From: Sphingomonadales bacterium
Lineage (GTDB): Bacteria; Pseudomonadota; Alphaproteobacteria; SMXS01
Assembly (NCBI GenBank): GCA_022844405.1
Contig: JALHLV010000013.1
Coordinates: 62,001-126,000 of the forward strand
Length of the DNA: 64,000 bases
Direction of reading: 5' to 3'
Notes under the pieces: model-generated
Databases searched by the model: none
Told to the model about the DNA's origin: nothing
What the model saw: the letters and a program-made list of their open reading frames with translations, nothing else
Translations under genes and position numbers: made by a program
Shown: positions 1-7,872 of the stretch, piece after piece
How positions within the stretch are numbered: position 1 is the first letter of the stretch
Layout of the letters: each line of letters opens with the position of its first letter

Positions 1-166
1 TCTCCTCGACGGTCTCGCCGCGCACCCGCAGCGCCATGAGGAACGCGCCCATCTGGGCCGGCGTCACGTCGCCGTCCATCATGGCGCTGAACACCGTGCA
101 GGCTTCGTCCTCGGTGAGGCTCGCCCCGGTCGCGACCCTGGCGATGAAGGGCTTGATGTCGGCCAT
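1..166 (-). CDS. trpD: Anthranilate phosphoribosyltransferase, N-terminal part
   Basis: Only the first 55 codons are in the window. The protein transfers phosphoribosyl from PRPP to anthranilate in the second step of tryptophan synthesis. The reverse strand reads [14 protein letters not shown] and then [17 protein letters not shown], which matches the conserved helical N-terminal domain of TrpD. The ATG (164-166) overlaps the TGA of trpG (166-168), so the two are probably translationally coupled. The glycine-rich PRPP loop lies beyond the window edge and is not seen. The identification rests on the N-terminal domain plus the trpG neighbour. Confidence 0.9.
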   Translation of the reverse strand, partial: MADIKPFIARVATGASLTEDEACTVFSAMMDGDVTPAQMGAFLMALRVRGETVEE

Positions 167-750
167 CAGGCGGCGTCGCGGGTGCGTGCGCGGTCGAGGA
201 AATTGCGCAGCAGGTCGTGGCCGTGCTCGGAGGCGATGCTTTCCGGATGGAACTGCACGCCGTGCACCTCGAACTGGCGGTGCTCCAGCCCCATGATCAG
301 CCCGTCGTCGGTCCAGGCGGTGATGTCGAGGCAGTCGGGCAGGGTGTCGCGCTCGGCGATCAGCGAATGGTAGCGCGTCGCCCGGAAACGCTCGGGCAGG
401 CCGCGGAACAGGCCCTTGCCGGTGTTGCCGATCTCGCTGACCTTGCCGTGCATCAGCGCCGGCGCGCGGATCACCCGGCCGCCGAACGCCTGGGCGATCG
501 CCTGATGGCCCAGGCAGACTCCGAGCAGCGGGATCCTGCCGGCGGCGGCGCCGATCAGGTCGAGGCAGATGCCGGCCTCGTTGGGGGTGCAGGGTCCCGG
601 CGACAGCACGATGCCCTCGGGCTTCAGGGCGATCAGCTCGGCGACGCCGATCTGGTCGTTGCGGTGCACGACGACATCCGCGCCCAGTTCCGCCAGGTAG
701 TGGAACAGGTTGTAGGTGAAGCTGTCGTAGTTATCGATCAGGACGAACAT
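166..750 (-). CDS. trpG: Anthranilate synthase glutamine amidotransferase subunit
   Basis: This is a 194-residue class I glutamine amidotransferase that supplies ammonia to TrpE for anthranilate synthesis. It begins [15 protein letters not shown], the standard start of the family, so the ATG at 750 is preferred over longer in-frame readings up to 1071. The catalytic triad is visible: Cys79 in GVCLGHQ, and His168 and Glu170 in VQFHPES. The oxyanion motif [11 protein letters not shown] is present. It is followed by trpD with an ATGA overlap. Its partner trpE lies about 12.3 kb away at 13067-14587, with unrelated genes between, so the usual trpE-trpG linkage has been broken. Confidence 0.96.
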   Translation of the reverse strand: MFVLIDNYDSFTYNLFHYLAELGADVVVHRNDQIGVAELIALKPEGIVLSPGPCTPNEAGICLDLIGAAAGRIPLLGVCLGHQAIAQAFGGRVIRAPALMHGKVSEIGNTGKGLFRGLPERFRATRYHSLIAERDTLPDCLDITAWTDDGLIMGLEHRQFEVHGVQFHPESIASEHGHDLLRNFLDRARTRDAA

Positions 751-976
751 CGCACCCCAACGATTTGGCATTCCTGCGGATGAAGGGCGGTCCGATAACC
801 CGGGCCGGTGCCGCTGTTCCGCCACGTCAGAACGATATAAGGCAGTCGGGCCGGGATGCATAGATTCCATGAGGCGGGCGGCGAAAAAGAACGCGGTGCT
901 GGCACCCTGCGCATTATCGCGCCTATATAAATCCATGGGCCGCTCATCCGCGCCCGCCCGAGAGTGAGAACAGTCG

Positions 977-1990
977 TTGAAATCCCGTTTCGCCTTCAGC
1001 CGTTCCAACCTGCCGCTGCTGCTGGCGGGCGCGGTGACGGCCATCTCGCTGGTCATCGTCGCCGTCGTCATGCTCGCGGGGAGCGAGCCCGAGAAAACCG
1101 CGATCCCGGTCGCCGTCCGGCCGCCGCCGGCGGCGACCGCGCCGGACGCGGAGCAAAAGGGCGCCGACCCGATCGGCGACCTGATCGCCAGCCTGCCGGA
1201 AAAGAGCCCGCATGCCGCGCCGCCGCAGGACGGCCTGCCGACCTTCGAGGGCGAGCCGGCGTGGAAACGCTATGCGACCGCCACCGCCATTCCGGGCGGC
1301 ACGGCGGTGATCGCCGTGGTGATCGACGACGTGGGCCTGAACCGGGCGCGCACCGCCGACGTGATCGCCCTGCCGGCGCCGGTGACGCTGTCGTTCATGC
1401 CCTATGGCGAGGATCTGCAGAACCAGGTGGACAAGGCCCGGACGCTGGGCCACGAGGTCATGCTGCACCTGCCCATGCAGCCCGAGAGCGACAGCGAGGA
1501 CCCGGGCCCGAAGGCGCTGCTCGTCACCCTGCCGCCGCAGGAGCTGCAGGACCGGGTGGTGTGGAACATGGACCGGTTCAGCGGCTATGTGGGCTTCAAC
1601 AACCACATGGGCAGCAAATTCACCGCCGATCAGGAAGGCATGGGCGTGGTGATGCGCGAAGCCGCCAGGCGCGGCCTGATGTTCCTGGATTCGCGCACCA
1701 CGCCGCGCAGCACCGGCCCGGCCTCGGCCGCACGCTTCGGCGTGCCGCTGCTGAAGCGCGACATCTTCATCGACAACGTGGCGACCGAGGCGGCCGTGCG
1801 CGCCCAGCTCGACAAGGCCGCCGAACTGGCCCGCCGGCGCGGCGCGGCCATCGTCATCGGCCACCCCCACAAGGCGACGGTGGCGGCGCTGCACGCCTGG
1901 ATCCCGACCCTGCAGGACGTAACGCTGGTGCCGATCACGGCGCTGCTCAACCGGCCGGCGCAGGAGCCGGCGGTGGCGGAGGGGCGTTGA
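977..1990 (+). CDS. Divergent polysaccharide deacetylase family protein (YibQ/DUF610-like)
   Basis: A 337-residue protein with an N-terminal membrane anchor (about residues 14-35, hydrophobic [17 protein letters not shown]), a Pro/Ala-rich linker, and a C-terminal domain from about residue 110. The motifs [28 protein letters not shown] and IGHPHK match the YibQ-type divergent polysaccharide deacetylase fold. The start is a TTG at 977. The domain faces the periplasm by topology, so a role on cell-wall or envelope glycans is plausible but unproven. It is divergent from trpG, with 226 bp between them. Relatives often sit next to a ctpA protease gene, which is not the case here. Confidence 0.85.
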   Translation: MKSRFAFSRSNLPLLLAGAVTAISLVIVAVVMLAGSEPEKTAIPVAVRPPPAATAPDAEQKGADPIGDLIASLPEKSPHAAPPQDGLPTFEGEPAWKRYATATAIPGGTAVIAVVIDDVGLNRARTADVIALPAPVTLSFMPYGEDLQNQVDKARTLGHEVMLHLPMQPESDSEDPGPKALLVTLPPQELQDRVVWNMDRFSGYVGFNNHMGSKFTADQEGMGVVMREAARRGLMFLDSRTTPRSTGPASAARFGVPLLKRDIFIDNVATEAAVRAQLDKAAELARRRGAAIVIGHPHKATVAALHAWIPTLQDVTLVPITALLNRPAQEPAVAEGR

Positions 1991-1993
1991 AGT

Positions 1994-2170
1994 TTAGTGA
2001 GCCGCCACCGTGAGATCGCGGTGACGCCGAAGGGCGGCAATGAGCTTCGCGGACGGTTCCGGGGGATTCATCAACGCATCGAGAAATGCCGCCCGATCCG
2101 CGCCGGCCAAGGTCATGCGCTCGCGCTTGATTTCACGGTCCGGTTTTCGGCGGTTTGAAACTGCGGGCAT
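1994..2170 (-). CDS. DUF1778-type antitoxin, orphan
   Basis: A 58-residue reading frame from ATG (2168-2170) to TAA (1994-1996). It reads MPAVSNRRKPDREIKRERM, then AADRAAF-like text ending in FLDALMNPPEPSAKLIAAL. The FxxALxNPPxPxxxL signature is typical of DUF1778 (TacA-type) antitoxins, which pair with GNAT-fold toxins that acetylate aminoacyl-tRNA. A Shine-Dalgarno-like AAAGGAAAA sits just upstream. No GNAT toxin gene follows; the next gene downstream is the convergent deacetylase, 3 bp away. The IS1595 element inserted 14 bp before the start codon, so the original promoter lies about 2.5 kb away beyond the element. It is probably an orphan or silenced antitoxin. Confidence 0.6.
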   Translation of the reverse strand: MPAVSNRRKPDREIKRERMTLAGADRAAFLDALMNPPEPSAKLIAALRRHRDLTVAAH

Positions 2171-2175
2171 GGGTT

Positions 2176-2183
2176 TTCCTTTG
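2176..2183. repeat. 8-bp target-site duplication, left copy
   Basis: TTCCTTTG sits immediately outside the left inverted repeat and is exactly repeated at 4644-4651 outside the right inverted repeat. Eight base pairs is the duplication length known for IS1595-family elements. On the reverse strand it is CAAAGGAA, which is also the ribosome-binding region of the DUF1778 gene. Confidence 0.9.
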
Positions 2184-2206
2184 GGGGCCTATATACCTAA
2201 CTGGCC
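2184..2206 (+). repeat. Left terminal inverted repeat of the IS1595-type element
   Basis: A 23-bp end beginning GGGGCCTATATA and ending CTGGCC. The reverse complement of 4621-4643 begins GGGGCCTATATA and ends CTAGCC, differing at three positions. The terminal run of G residues is usual for the family. Confidence 0.9.
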
Positions 2207-2219
2207 GTCGCCGAATGTG

Positions 2220-2564
2220 TCAGTCATATGGTCTGGCTTCAAGGCAGTGCGGATATGAAATATCAATGACGCTGCCGTCGGTTCTTACAATCCAGAAGCA
2301 CCTAGCCGAGAATGGCGGGGCATCGTCCGGCGGCTCGCGAACTTCGAAGTGGTCGATGCCGCAACCCACTTTTTCCTCCAGTCCTTCGTGTCGTTGAAGC
2401 AGTGCCTCCAAGTCTTCAGCGTCGGCATCTGATAGACGCGCTCCCAGAGGATACCGGTTTAACATTTCCTTAAAAAAGGCTCTTGCGTCCCCAACTTTAT
2501 CAAACGTCCGCGTTCTCAAAACTATGCGTCTTGGCTTCCCCACGGCTAACTCCCTAATTTTCAA
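2220..2564 (-). CDS. DUF3223 family protein (IS passenger)
   Basis: A 114-residue protein matching DUF3223, the domain shared with plant DCL proteins. Visible hallmarks are FFKEMLNRYPLGARLSDADA, LEALLQRHEGLEEKVGCGI and CFWIVRTDGSVIDISY. Its biochemical role is unknown. The reading frame opens with TTG at 2564, overlapping the rhuM stop by 11 bp; a GTG at 2541-2543 is an alternative start that would lose seven residues. It lies wholly inside the IS1595-type element and ends 14 bp inside the left inverted repeat. It is the last gene of a three-gene overlapping operon behind the transposase, so it travels as a passenger. Confidence 0.75.
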   Translation of the reverse strand: MKIRELAVGKPRRIVLRTRTFDKVGDARAFFKEMLNRYPLGARLSDADAEDLEALLQRHEGLEEKVGCGIDHFEVREPPDDAPPFSARCFWIVRTDGSVIDISYPHCLEARPYD

Positions 2565-3636
2565 TTAAAAGATAGTCATAGTCCCCCGCAGCAAGCGCCT
2601 CTTCGTCGTACTCAAGCCCAAGGCTCTCGATCTTCTTGCGTTTTTTGTAGAGGCCCATCTCATTCTTCGCGTGGCTCATCGCCTCAGGCCGCAGGAAATC
2701 CTTATAGCCTTCGAAAACAGGATAGTCGTTGAGCGTCAGCAGGCGGTCGAGTTGCTTGTGAAGAGACTTCATGGTCATTTTCCGCCCCGCGAGCGCGGTG
2801 GATTCCGCGTAGAGCAGGAACTGTTCCGACAGGATATGAAGGCGGTAAAGCTCCTCCTGCTTCAAATAGTTTTTGCCCGTCTGAGCCTCGTGCAGCGTAG
2901 GAAACGCCCCCTCGAAGCTCTGCAATCCCATGTTCTCGTCGTGATGATCGGCTCGATCCAGGATTAGCTTGGAGCTGGTCATGGTCGTCACCGCGTGGTG
3001 GAACTTGTCCTGAAGCAAGGCGTAGAACGTTTTCACCACCTTCGACGACGGATCGTAGTCCGAAGCGCTTATCTTGAAGCATTCTCGGACCTTGGCGTAG
3101 ACCTGCTTCTCTTCAGAACGAAGCGCCCGGATTTCAGCGGCCAGCTTGTTAAGCTTTTCCGGGGATTCCCGAAGCGCCTTCTCATTGATGACGTACCCTT
3201 GCTCAAGGTAAGCCTTAAGCGTCTGGGTCGCCCACTGCCGAAACTTCGTCGCCACCTTGGAATTGACGCGGTAGCCGACGGAGATGACCACGTCCATGCT
3301 GTAGAGAGTGGTAGGCCTAGTAGTAATATGCACTTTTTGCATATTACTATTTTCCTCTAGCTCTTCGTCTCCAAACACGTTCGTTATGTGACGGGACACC
3401 GTTGACTGATCGACGCCAAACACCTCGGCAATCTGCGCCTGTGTCGCCCAGATCCTTTGGGTCTCCGAATCAAACTGTAGAGCTACCGGCTCCTTGCCCT
3501 CGCTGAACACGATGGTGCCCGGTTCATGTTCCATGGGAGGCTTGGTCTCCGTCTTTCGACGCGCCGGAACAATCGCGCCGACGACAGCCTCAAAGCTGGC
3601 GTCGATTGGATCGATGACCTTCTCATCCTTAGGCAT
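2554..3636 (-). CDS. RhuM family protein (IS passenger)
   Basis: A 360-residue RhuM-type protein, named after a gene of Salmonella pathogenicity island 3; the molecular function is not established. A variable 45-residue leader is followed by the family core: a helix-turn-helix-like segment ATQAQIAEVFGVDQSTVSRH, then NMQKVHITTRPTTLYSMDVV, VGYRVNSKVATKFRQWAT and a long helical C-terminus. The ATG (3634-3636) overlaps the transposase stop by 8 bp, and the stop overlaps the DUF3223 gene. It is carried inside the IS1595-type element. The HTH-like part suggests DNA binding or contact with other HTH proteins, which is inference. Confidence 0.85.
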   Translation of the reverse strand: MPKDEKVIDPIDASFEAVVGAIVPARRKTETKPPMEHEPGTIVFSEGKEPVALQFDSETQRIWATQAQIAEVFGVDQSTVSRHITNVFGDEELEENSNMQKVHITTRPTTLYSMDVVISVGYRVNSKVATKFRQWATQTLKAYLEQGYVINEKALRESPEKLNKLAAEIRALRSEEKQVYAKVRECFKISASDYDPSSKVVKTFYALLQDKFHHAVTTMTSSKLILDRADHHDENMGLQSFEGAFPTLHEAQTGKNYLKQEELYRLHILSEQFLLYAESTALAGRKMTMKSLHKQLDRLLTLNDYPVFEGYKDFLRPEAMSHAKNEMGLYKKRKKIESLGLEYDEEALAAGDYDYLLIEN

Positions 3637-4555
3637 TGATCAGTTCCTTGTAGCTGATATGACGCCCGGCCATCTGCTTGATGGTGGCGCCGATGAACTC
3701 CATGGTGCTTAGGTCGATGGTGTTTTGGCGGTTGGAAAACTCCCCGACGTAGCGGTGCAGGTGCTTCACGCTCATGTAGTGATAGATGCCGTAATAGCCG
3801 CGCTTCAGCAGCGACCAGAAGCTCTCGATGCCGTTGGTATGGGCTTGGTCGCGAACGTACTCACCAGCCGAATGGCGCACGGCTAGGTGGGTGTAGCCCT
3901 TAAGGCCCCTGTACGAAGCCAGGTCATCGGTCATCACCGTAGCGCCGGGGCTAACATGGGCAGCGATAAAGCCATGGAGGGACGGCTTGTTGACTGACGC
4001 CATCGGAGCCGCGCGAACCTTCCCGGAACGGTCTTTGACGCCCACAACCGCCGTCTTGCCGACCGCGCCGCGACCCATGTTCAGCTTCTTGTTCGCGTGC
4101 TTGTTGGTTTCCTTGCCGCCGATGTAGGTCTCATCAACCTCGATGGTCGGCCCCATGTCGCCCGTTCCCTCGTTCTGGGCGAGCCAAGTCTCTCGGATAC
4201 GCTGCGCGAGGAACCACGCGGACTTCTGCGTAATCCCCAGCTCGCGGGCCATCTGCGTCGAGGGGATGCCCTTGCGGGCGGTGGTCATCATGTAGATGGC
4301 CATCAGCCACTTGTAGAGTGGAAGGCGAGACTCGGCCAAGACCGTGCCGGTGCGGACGCTGAAGTGCTGGCGGCAATCGCGGCACCGGTAAGCCATGGGC
4401 TTGTGGTCTTTGCACTCGGCAACGGAGAGGCTGCCACAATGTGGGCAGTAGACATTGCCGGCCCAGCGCTTATCCTCAAAAAACTTCCGGGCCGCTTCCT
4501 CAGCAGGAAAACGCTGGAAAAAACCGTACAAGCTCAGGGTTTCGGGGGCAGGCAT
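3629..4555 (-). CDS. IS1595 family (ISXO2-like) transposase
   Basis: A transposase of about 308 residues with an N-terminal zinc ribbon (CPHCGSLSVAEC and CRDC, four cysteines) and an ISXO2-like DDE-type catalytic domain. Catalytic-region motifs visible are IEVDETYIGGKE, VMTDDLASYRGL and NGIESFWSLLKRGYYGIYH. The ATG at 4555 (MPAPETLSLYGFF) is preferred because family proteins usually begin near this point; a TTG at 4594 would add 13 residues. It reads away from the right inverted repeat at 4621-4643 and overlaps rhuM by 8 bp. The frame is intact, so it could be functional. Confidence 0.95.
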   Translation of the reverse strand: MPAPETLSLYGFFQRFPAEEAARKFFEDKRWAGNVYCPHCGSLSVAECKDHKPMAYRCRDCRQHFSVRTGTVLAESRLPLYKWLMAIYMMTTARKGIPSTQMARELGITQKSAWFLAQRIRETWLAQNEGTGDMGPTIEVDETYIGGKETNKHANKKLNMGRGAVGKTAVVGVKDRSGKVRAAPMASVNKPSLHGFIAAHVSPGATVMTDDLASYRGLKGYTHLAVRHSAGEYVRDQAHTNGIESFWSLLKRGYYGIYHYMSVKHLHRYVGEFSNRQNTIDLSTMEFIGATIKQMAGRHISYKELINA

Positions 4556-4620
4556 CGTCTTCCTCTCAAACCGTGTAGGAAGATAATTAGCCAAACCGTC
4601 TCGAATGTCAATTCATTCTT

Positions 4621-4643
4621 GGCTAGTTAAATATATAGGCCCC
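4621..4643 (-). repeat. Right terminal inverted repeat of the IS1595-type element
   Basis: A 23-bp end reading GGCTAGTTAAATATATAGGC plus CCC on the plus strand. It pairs with 2184-2206 at 20 of 23 positions. Confidence 0.9.
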
Positions 4644-4651
4644 TTCCTTTG
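4644..4651. repeat. 8-bp target-site duplication, right copy
   Basis: TTCCTTTG directly abuts the right inverted repeat and is identical to 2176-2183. Joining the two flanks across one copy restores the sequence upstream of the DUF1778 antitoxin. Confidence 0.9.
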
Positions 4652-4791
4652 GGCAAAAGTATGCGTCACAATGCCGTGCAACTTGATTGTTTTCGCCTGA
4701 CAAAGAAGACGCAACCAGAACCGGCAACATAAACCGCCTGGGTCATTATCGCTTCAGAGTTGTTGCCCGGACTTGAATGTCCCCCTATCCA

Positions 4792-4812
4792 TATGTAGAA
4801 ACATACCTACAT
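4792..4812. promoter_or_regulatory. Overlapping palindromes, candidate Phd/VapC autoregulatory operator
   Basis: ATGTAG-N8-CTACAT (4793-4812) and TATGT-N4-ACATA (4792-4805) overlap just upstream of the antitoxin start. Type II antitoxins commonly bind such palindromes to repress their own operon. The placement fits; binding itself is inferred. Confidence 0.45.
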
Positions 4813-4826
4813 CAATGGAGATGTCC

Positions 4827-5084
4827 GTGACCATCACCACGTTTTCCAGCCGCGAATTCAACCAGGATGCCAGCCGCGCCAAGAAGGCGGCCAGCAACGG
4901 GCCGGTTTTTATCACCGACCGCGGCCGCCCGGCTCATGTCCTGCTGACCATCGAGGACTATCAACGGCTGACGGGAGAGCGCATGTCCCTGAGACAGGCG
5001 CTGGAGCAGGGCGGGGAGGCCGCGGACTTTGCTTTCGATCCTCCGCGGATGGAAGGCGTCTTGCGCCCCGTAAATCTCGACTGA
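4827..5084 (+). CDS. Phd/YefM family antitoxin
   Basis: An 85-residue antitoxin. The start is taken as GTG at 4827 because GGAGA (4817-4821) lies at proper Shine-Dalgarno distance and the protein then begins (M)TITTFSSREFNQDASRAKK, the usual Phd start. ATG codons at 4815 and 4821 are alternatives. The N-terminal half (to about residue 50, ending HVLLTIEDYQRL) is the DNA-binding Phd fold; the C-terminal tail FDPPRMEGVLRPVNLD should wrap the toxin. Its TGA overlaps the toxin ATG (TGATG at 5082-5086), the normal coupled arrangement. Confidence 0.9.
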   Translation: MTITTFSSREFNQDASRAKKAASNGPVFITDRGRPAHVLLTIEDYQRLTGERMSLRQALEQGGEAADFAFDPPRMEGVLRPVNLD

Positions 5085-5512
5085 TGTTTATCCTGGACAC
5101 CAACGTCATATCCGAGCTGCGGCGTCCGGAACGCGCCGACCCGAATGTCGTGAAATGGGCGGACGGCATTCCGGCCGCGCAATTTTTCCTATCCGCGATT
5201 TCTCTACTCGAGATCGAGCGCGGCGTCCTGCAGATCGAGCGCAGGGACGCGCGGCAGGGACAGGTGCTGCGGCGCTGGATGGACGAGCAGCTTCTCGTGC
5301 GGTTCGATACGCGCATCCTGCCGGTCGACGCGGCGGTGGCCATCCGCTGCGCCCGGCTCCACATCCCCGATCCACGCTCCGAGCGCGACGCGCTGATCGC
5401 CGCGACGGCGCTGGTTCATGGCATGACGGTGGTGACGCGGAACGTCGGCGATTTCGCCGCTACGGGGGTCGAGCTGCTCGATCCGTGGCAGCCGGAGCGT
5501 AAGGATTTGTAG
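5084..5512 (+). CDS. VapC/FitB-like PIN-domain toxin
   Basis: A 142-residue PIN-domain ribonuclease toxin. Conserved acidic residues are visible: the first Asp in FILDTNVISELRR, a Glu in SAISLLEIERGVLQ, and late acidic residues in DALIAATALVHGMTVVTRN and GDFAATGVELLDPW. Family members cleave RNA (often tRNA) and are neutralised by the antitoxin encoded immediately upstream. Translation is coupled by TGATG. The pair lies between an IS element and a secreted protease in accessory DNA, a common location for toxin-antitoxin loci that stabilise islands. Confidence 0.93.
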   Translation: MFILDTNVISELRRPERADPNVVKWADGIPAAQFFLSAISLLEIERGVLQIERRDARQGQVLRRWMDEQLLVRFDTRILPVDAAVAIRCARLHIPDPRSERDALIAATALVHGMTVVTRNVGDFAATGVELLDPWQPERKDL

Positions 5513-5602
5513 GCTGTATTCAAAGTCTGGTTAAAGTTTGTCTGCCATGCGTGGTACACATATAATCTTTCGTGTAAAGCAGATCGACACGGAGATTTTC
5601 CG

Positions 5603-7510
5603 ATGCTCAAACTTGTTATGCTGACTTTATCACTTTTAGGTCTTATCAGCCATATTGCGCCCGCGAATGCAACTACTACCTGCCCGGCTGAACCGCGACT
5701 TGAACTTAACATTCAAGGGATGACCCAAAAACAAGGTCACGCCGCAATAAAGAAATTTATTGACGATGCAAATAATAAATTGGATGCATGGTGGGATTGT
5801 GAGATTGCCTATATCGAGGAAAATAAGGCAAAACGCGGTAGTGATTGGCTGGGTCAAGAGACAATCTATAGTCAGAGAGAGCTTGAAAAACGTCAAAATA
5901 ATATAGCAAAATTGGCCGAGATAGGCGAAAAATATCTTATGACAGATAGATTGGTGGGATACAATAAAGAATATGATGCAACAAAACATCTTCTTGATAC
6001 TCTCCCAGCCCAATCTCCATCATTGCCCATTGTCCACAAAGCGGTTCCTATGGATGAGGTGCAGCCATCACCCGACCCATGTCCGCAAAGCATAGTGTTG
6101 GCCTATATGAAAGGCCGGGCGGATATAGCTTGGCGCCATGCGTATCTTGCCGATATCGACGACGCCTATCGCCCGTTACTCGCAAAGCCGAAATCGCCGG
6201 AGACTGATCTCGGTCTCCTGTCTTCGTACCGTAGGTGTATTGACCGAGCCATCGTTGCGATAAACCAGGATGAAGATCGGATTATCGACAATATGGAGCA
6301 GTCCGGGACACAGACTTATGGCGATCCGTGGTTATCCGATCTCGCTCTCCAGTTGCCCAGACTTTATGTGCTAAAGGCCATGACATACCTGGTGCCGACT
6401 TCCATAGGCCAACAGCAACCGCAACTCGCCGCGCAGTCATTTCGCGATTCGGCCGAGGCGTATCTCGATGTCCAGTCGGACTACCAGAATACCGCAACGG
6501 ACTACTATGCGGCCCAAGGTAATCTCGCCGCGTCGGAAGCCGCCAGACGACAGCGCATCGCCGACATGTCCACCTTCGCCGCAACAATTATCGCCGGTTC
6601 CGTACTGAAGCGCGATCCCACGGCAATTGTCCAAAAGGCCCAGGAACGCCGTGAAAACGCGATGCAAGCTCTCTCAGAAGACAACGAGGCTCGCCAATCC
6701 GCCGAGGCAGCGCTGTTCGATGAGCTAACAGTGACGTGGTCCGATGACGGTGTACGTATGACGATTCCACGCTATGTCGTCAAAAACAGCGTGGACCCTC
6801 GAAATCCAGGACGAAACGTCTTCTATGCGGCGTTCGGCGCTGCGAACAATCGGGAGCATTTCGATGCCTTAGTTCGGGTGAAAAATAGCATCGGACATTG
6901 CACGGGGGTGCTTGTCGGGCCGAAGCTGGTGCTCACCAATCGTCACTGTGTGATGGATATAGACACTGGTATCCGTTTTGACCCGGTAACATTTGTCATC
7001 AGGCTGGAGGAACTGCAGGTGGAACGCCACTTGGGAGGCAGAATGCAGTTCTCAAGCAAGCCCGTATTCGTATCTGGTGTCCAAGCGGTTCATACGCCGG
7101 ATTTGACTGGTGGCAGTACACAGCGACGCATCGACGATTGGGCGTTCCTGGAACTCACCACCGCATCCCAGTGGTGGGTTGGCATGGCGGATCCAGCAAA
7201 TTTACCAACCGAAAATTTTCCGGTGGCGATCGCCGGGTACTCGGTCGACTTGAATGACGGGTCTTACATTACTTTGGATTGGGGGTGCACGGCTCAAGCC
7301 AGCAAGGATGGCTTGATCACTCACTCCTGCAAAACCTGGAATGGTGCGTCGGGCTCGCCGATCATCGCGGTCGACAACGCGCAACGCGACATGGTGATCG
7401 GGGTCCACAACTCAAAGGGCAGCGGCACGTTTCTGGGGCGCCCCACCAAACATGGTACCGCGAGCCCGGAAATGTACGCGACATATCTCGCGCTTCGCAA
7501 AAACAACTAA
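5603..7510 (+). CDS. Secreted trypsin-like serine protease with uncharacterised N-terminal region
   Basis: A 635-residue protein with a signal peptide (MLKLVMLTLSLLGLISHIAP...ANA, about residues 1-23). Residues 25-380 form a helical, charged region I do not recognise. Residues about 395-630 form a chymotrypsin-fold protease. The triad is His448 (LTNRHCV), Asp512 (IDDWAFLEL) and Ser583 (NGASGSPII). Cys433/Cys449 and Cys562/Cys576 are placed as the fold's usual disulfides. The Ser motif GASGSP resembles V8/glutamyl-endopeptidase types more than GDSGGP. The 5' half is clearly more AT-rich than the flanking core genes, suggesting transfer. It stands alone between the toxin and the trpE fragment; its substrate is unknown. 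Confidence 0.85.
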   Translation: MLKLVMLTLSLLGLISHIAPANATTTCPAEPRLELNIQGMTQKQGHAAIKKFIDDANNKLDAWWDCEIAYIEENKAKRGSDWLGQETIYSQRELEKRQNNIAKLAEIGEKYLMTDRLVGYNKEYDATKHLLDTLPAQSPSLPIVHKAVPMDEVQPSPDPCPQSIVLAYMKGRADIAWRHAYLADIDDAYRPLLAKPKSPETDLGLLSSYRRCIDRAIVAINQDEDRIIDNMEQSGTQTYGDPWLSDLALQLPRLYVLKAMTYLVPTSIGQQQPQLAAQSFRDSAEAYLDVQSDYQNTATDYYAAQGNLAASEAARRQRIADMSTFAATIIAGSVLKRDPTAIVQKAQERRENAMQALSEDNEARQSAEAALFDELTVTWSDDGVRMTIPRYVVKNSVDPRNPGRNVFYAAFGAANNREHFDALVRVKNSIGHCTGVLVGPKLVLTNRHCVMDIDTGIRFDPVTFVIRLEELQVERHLGGRMQFSSKPVFVSGVQAVHTPDLTGGSTQRRIDDWAFLELTTASQWWVGMADPANLPTENFPVAIAGYSVDLNDGSYITLDWGCTAQASKDGLITHSCKTWNGASGSPIIAVDNAQRDMVIGVHNSKGSGTFLGRPTKHGTASPEMYATYLALRKNN

Positions 7511-7538
7511 ATGGGCATTCTGGCGACGGTGTATAAAT

Positions 7539-7857
7539 TCACTGCCCCCGTCCCGGCGTTGCCGCGAACCTGACGGCTTCCTGCGCCGCGCGGACGAGGG
7601 CGCGGGCCTTGGCGCGGCATTCGGCGTCCTCGCTTTCGGGGATGCTGTCGGCGACGATGCCGGCGCCGGCCTGGATGTACATGACGCCGTCCTTCACCAG
7701 CCCGGTGCGCAGCACGATGGCGGTGTCCATGGACCCGCCGGCCGAGAAATAGCCGACGCCGCCGGCATAGATGCCGCGCTTTTCCACCTCCAGCTCGTCG
7801 ATGATCTCCATCGCCCGCACCTTGGGCGCGCCACAGACTGTGCCAGCGGGGAAGCCA
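7539..7857 (-). pseudogene. Truncated second copy of the trpE 3' end
   Basis: The reverse strand encodes [20 protein letters not shown] and continues to the C-terminal PGRGQ, the last ~105 residues of the intact TrpE at 13067-14587. Nucleotides 7541-7856 match 13069-13384 at 302 of 316 positions. Differences cluster at the two edges; 7601-7829 has a single mismatch. Similarity extends roughly 25 bp past the stop codon. The fragment lacks the first 400 TrpE residues and most of the active site, so it cannot be functional. It is in the same orientation as trpE and bounds the catabolic island on its left side. Confidence 0.95.
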
Positions 7858-7872
7858 CGGTGCATCGACGCC

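Larger units (their letters stand above)
2184..4643. mobile_element. IS1595-family insertion sequence with passenger genes
   Basis: A complete 2460-bp element. The ends are 23-bp inverted repeats: GGGGCCTATATACCTAACTG at 2184 onward, and its near-complement at 4621-4643 (three mismatches over 23 bp). Both ends are flanked by the identical 8-bp duplication TTCCTTTG. Inside, three leftward genes overlap one another: an ISXO2-type transposase, a RhuM-family gene and a DUF3223 gene. The transposase, terminal GGG and 8-bp duplication all fit the IS1595 family, in which some subgroups are known to carry passenger genes. The intact ends, duplication and open transposase suggest recent insertion and possible activity. 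Confidence 0.92.
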
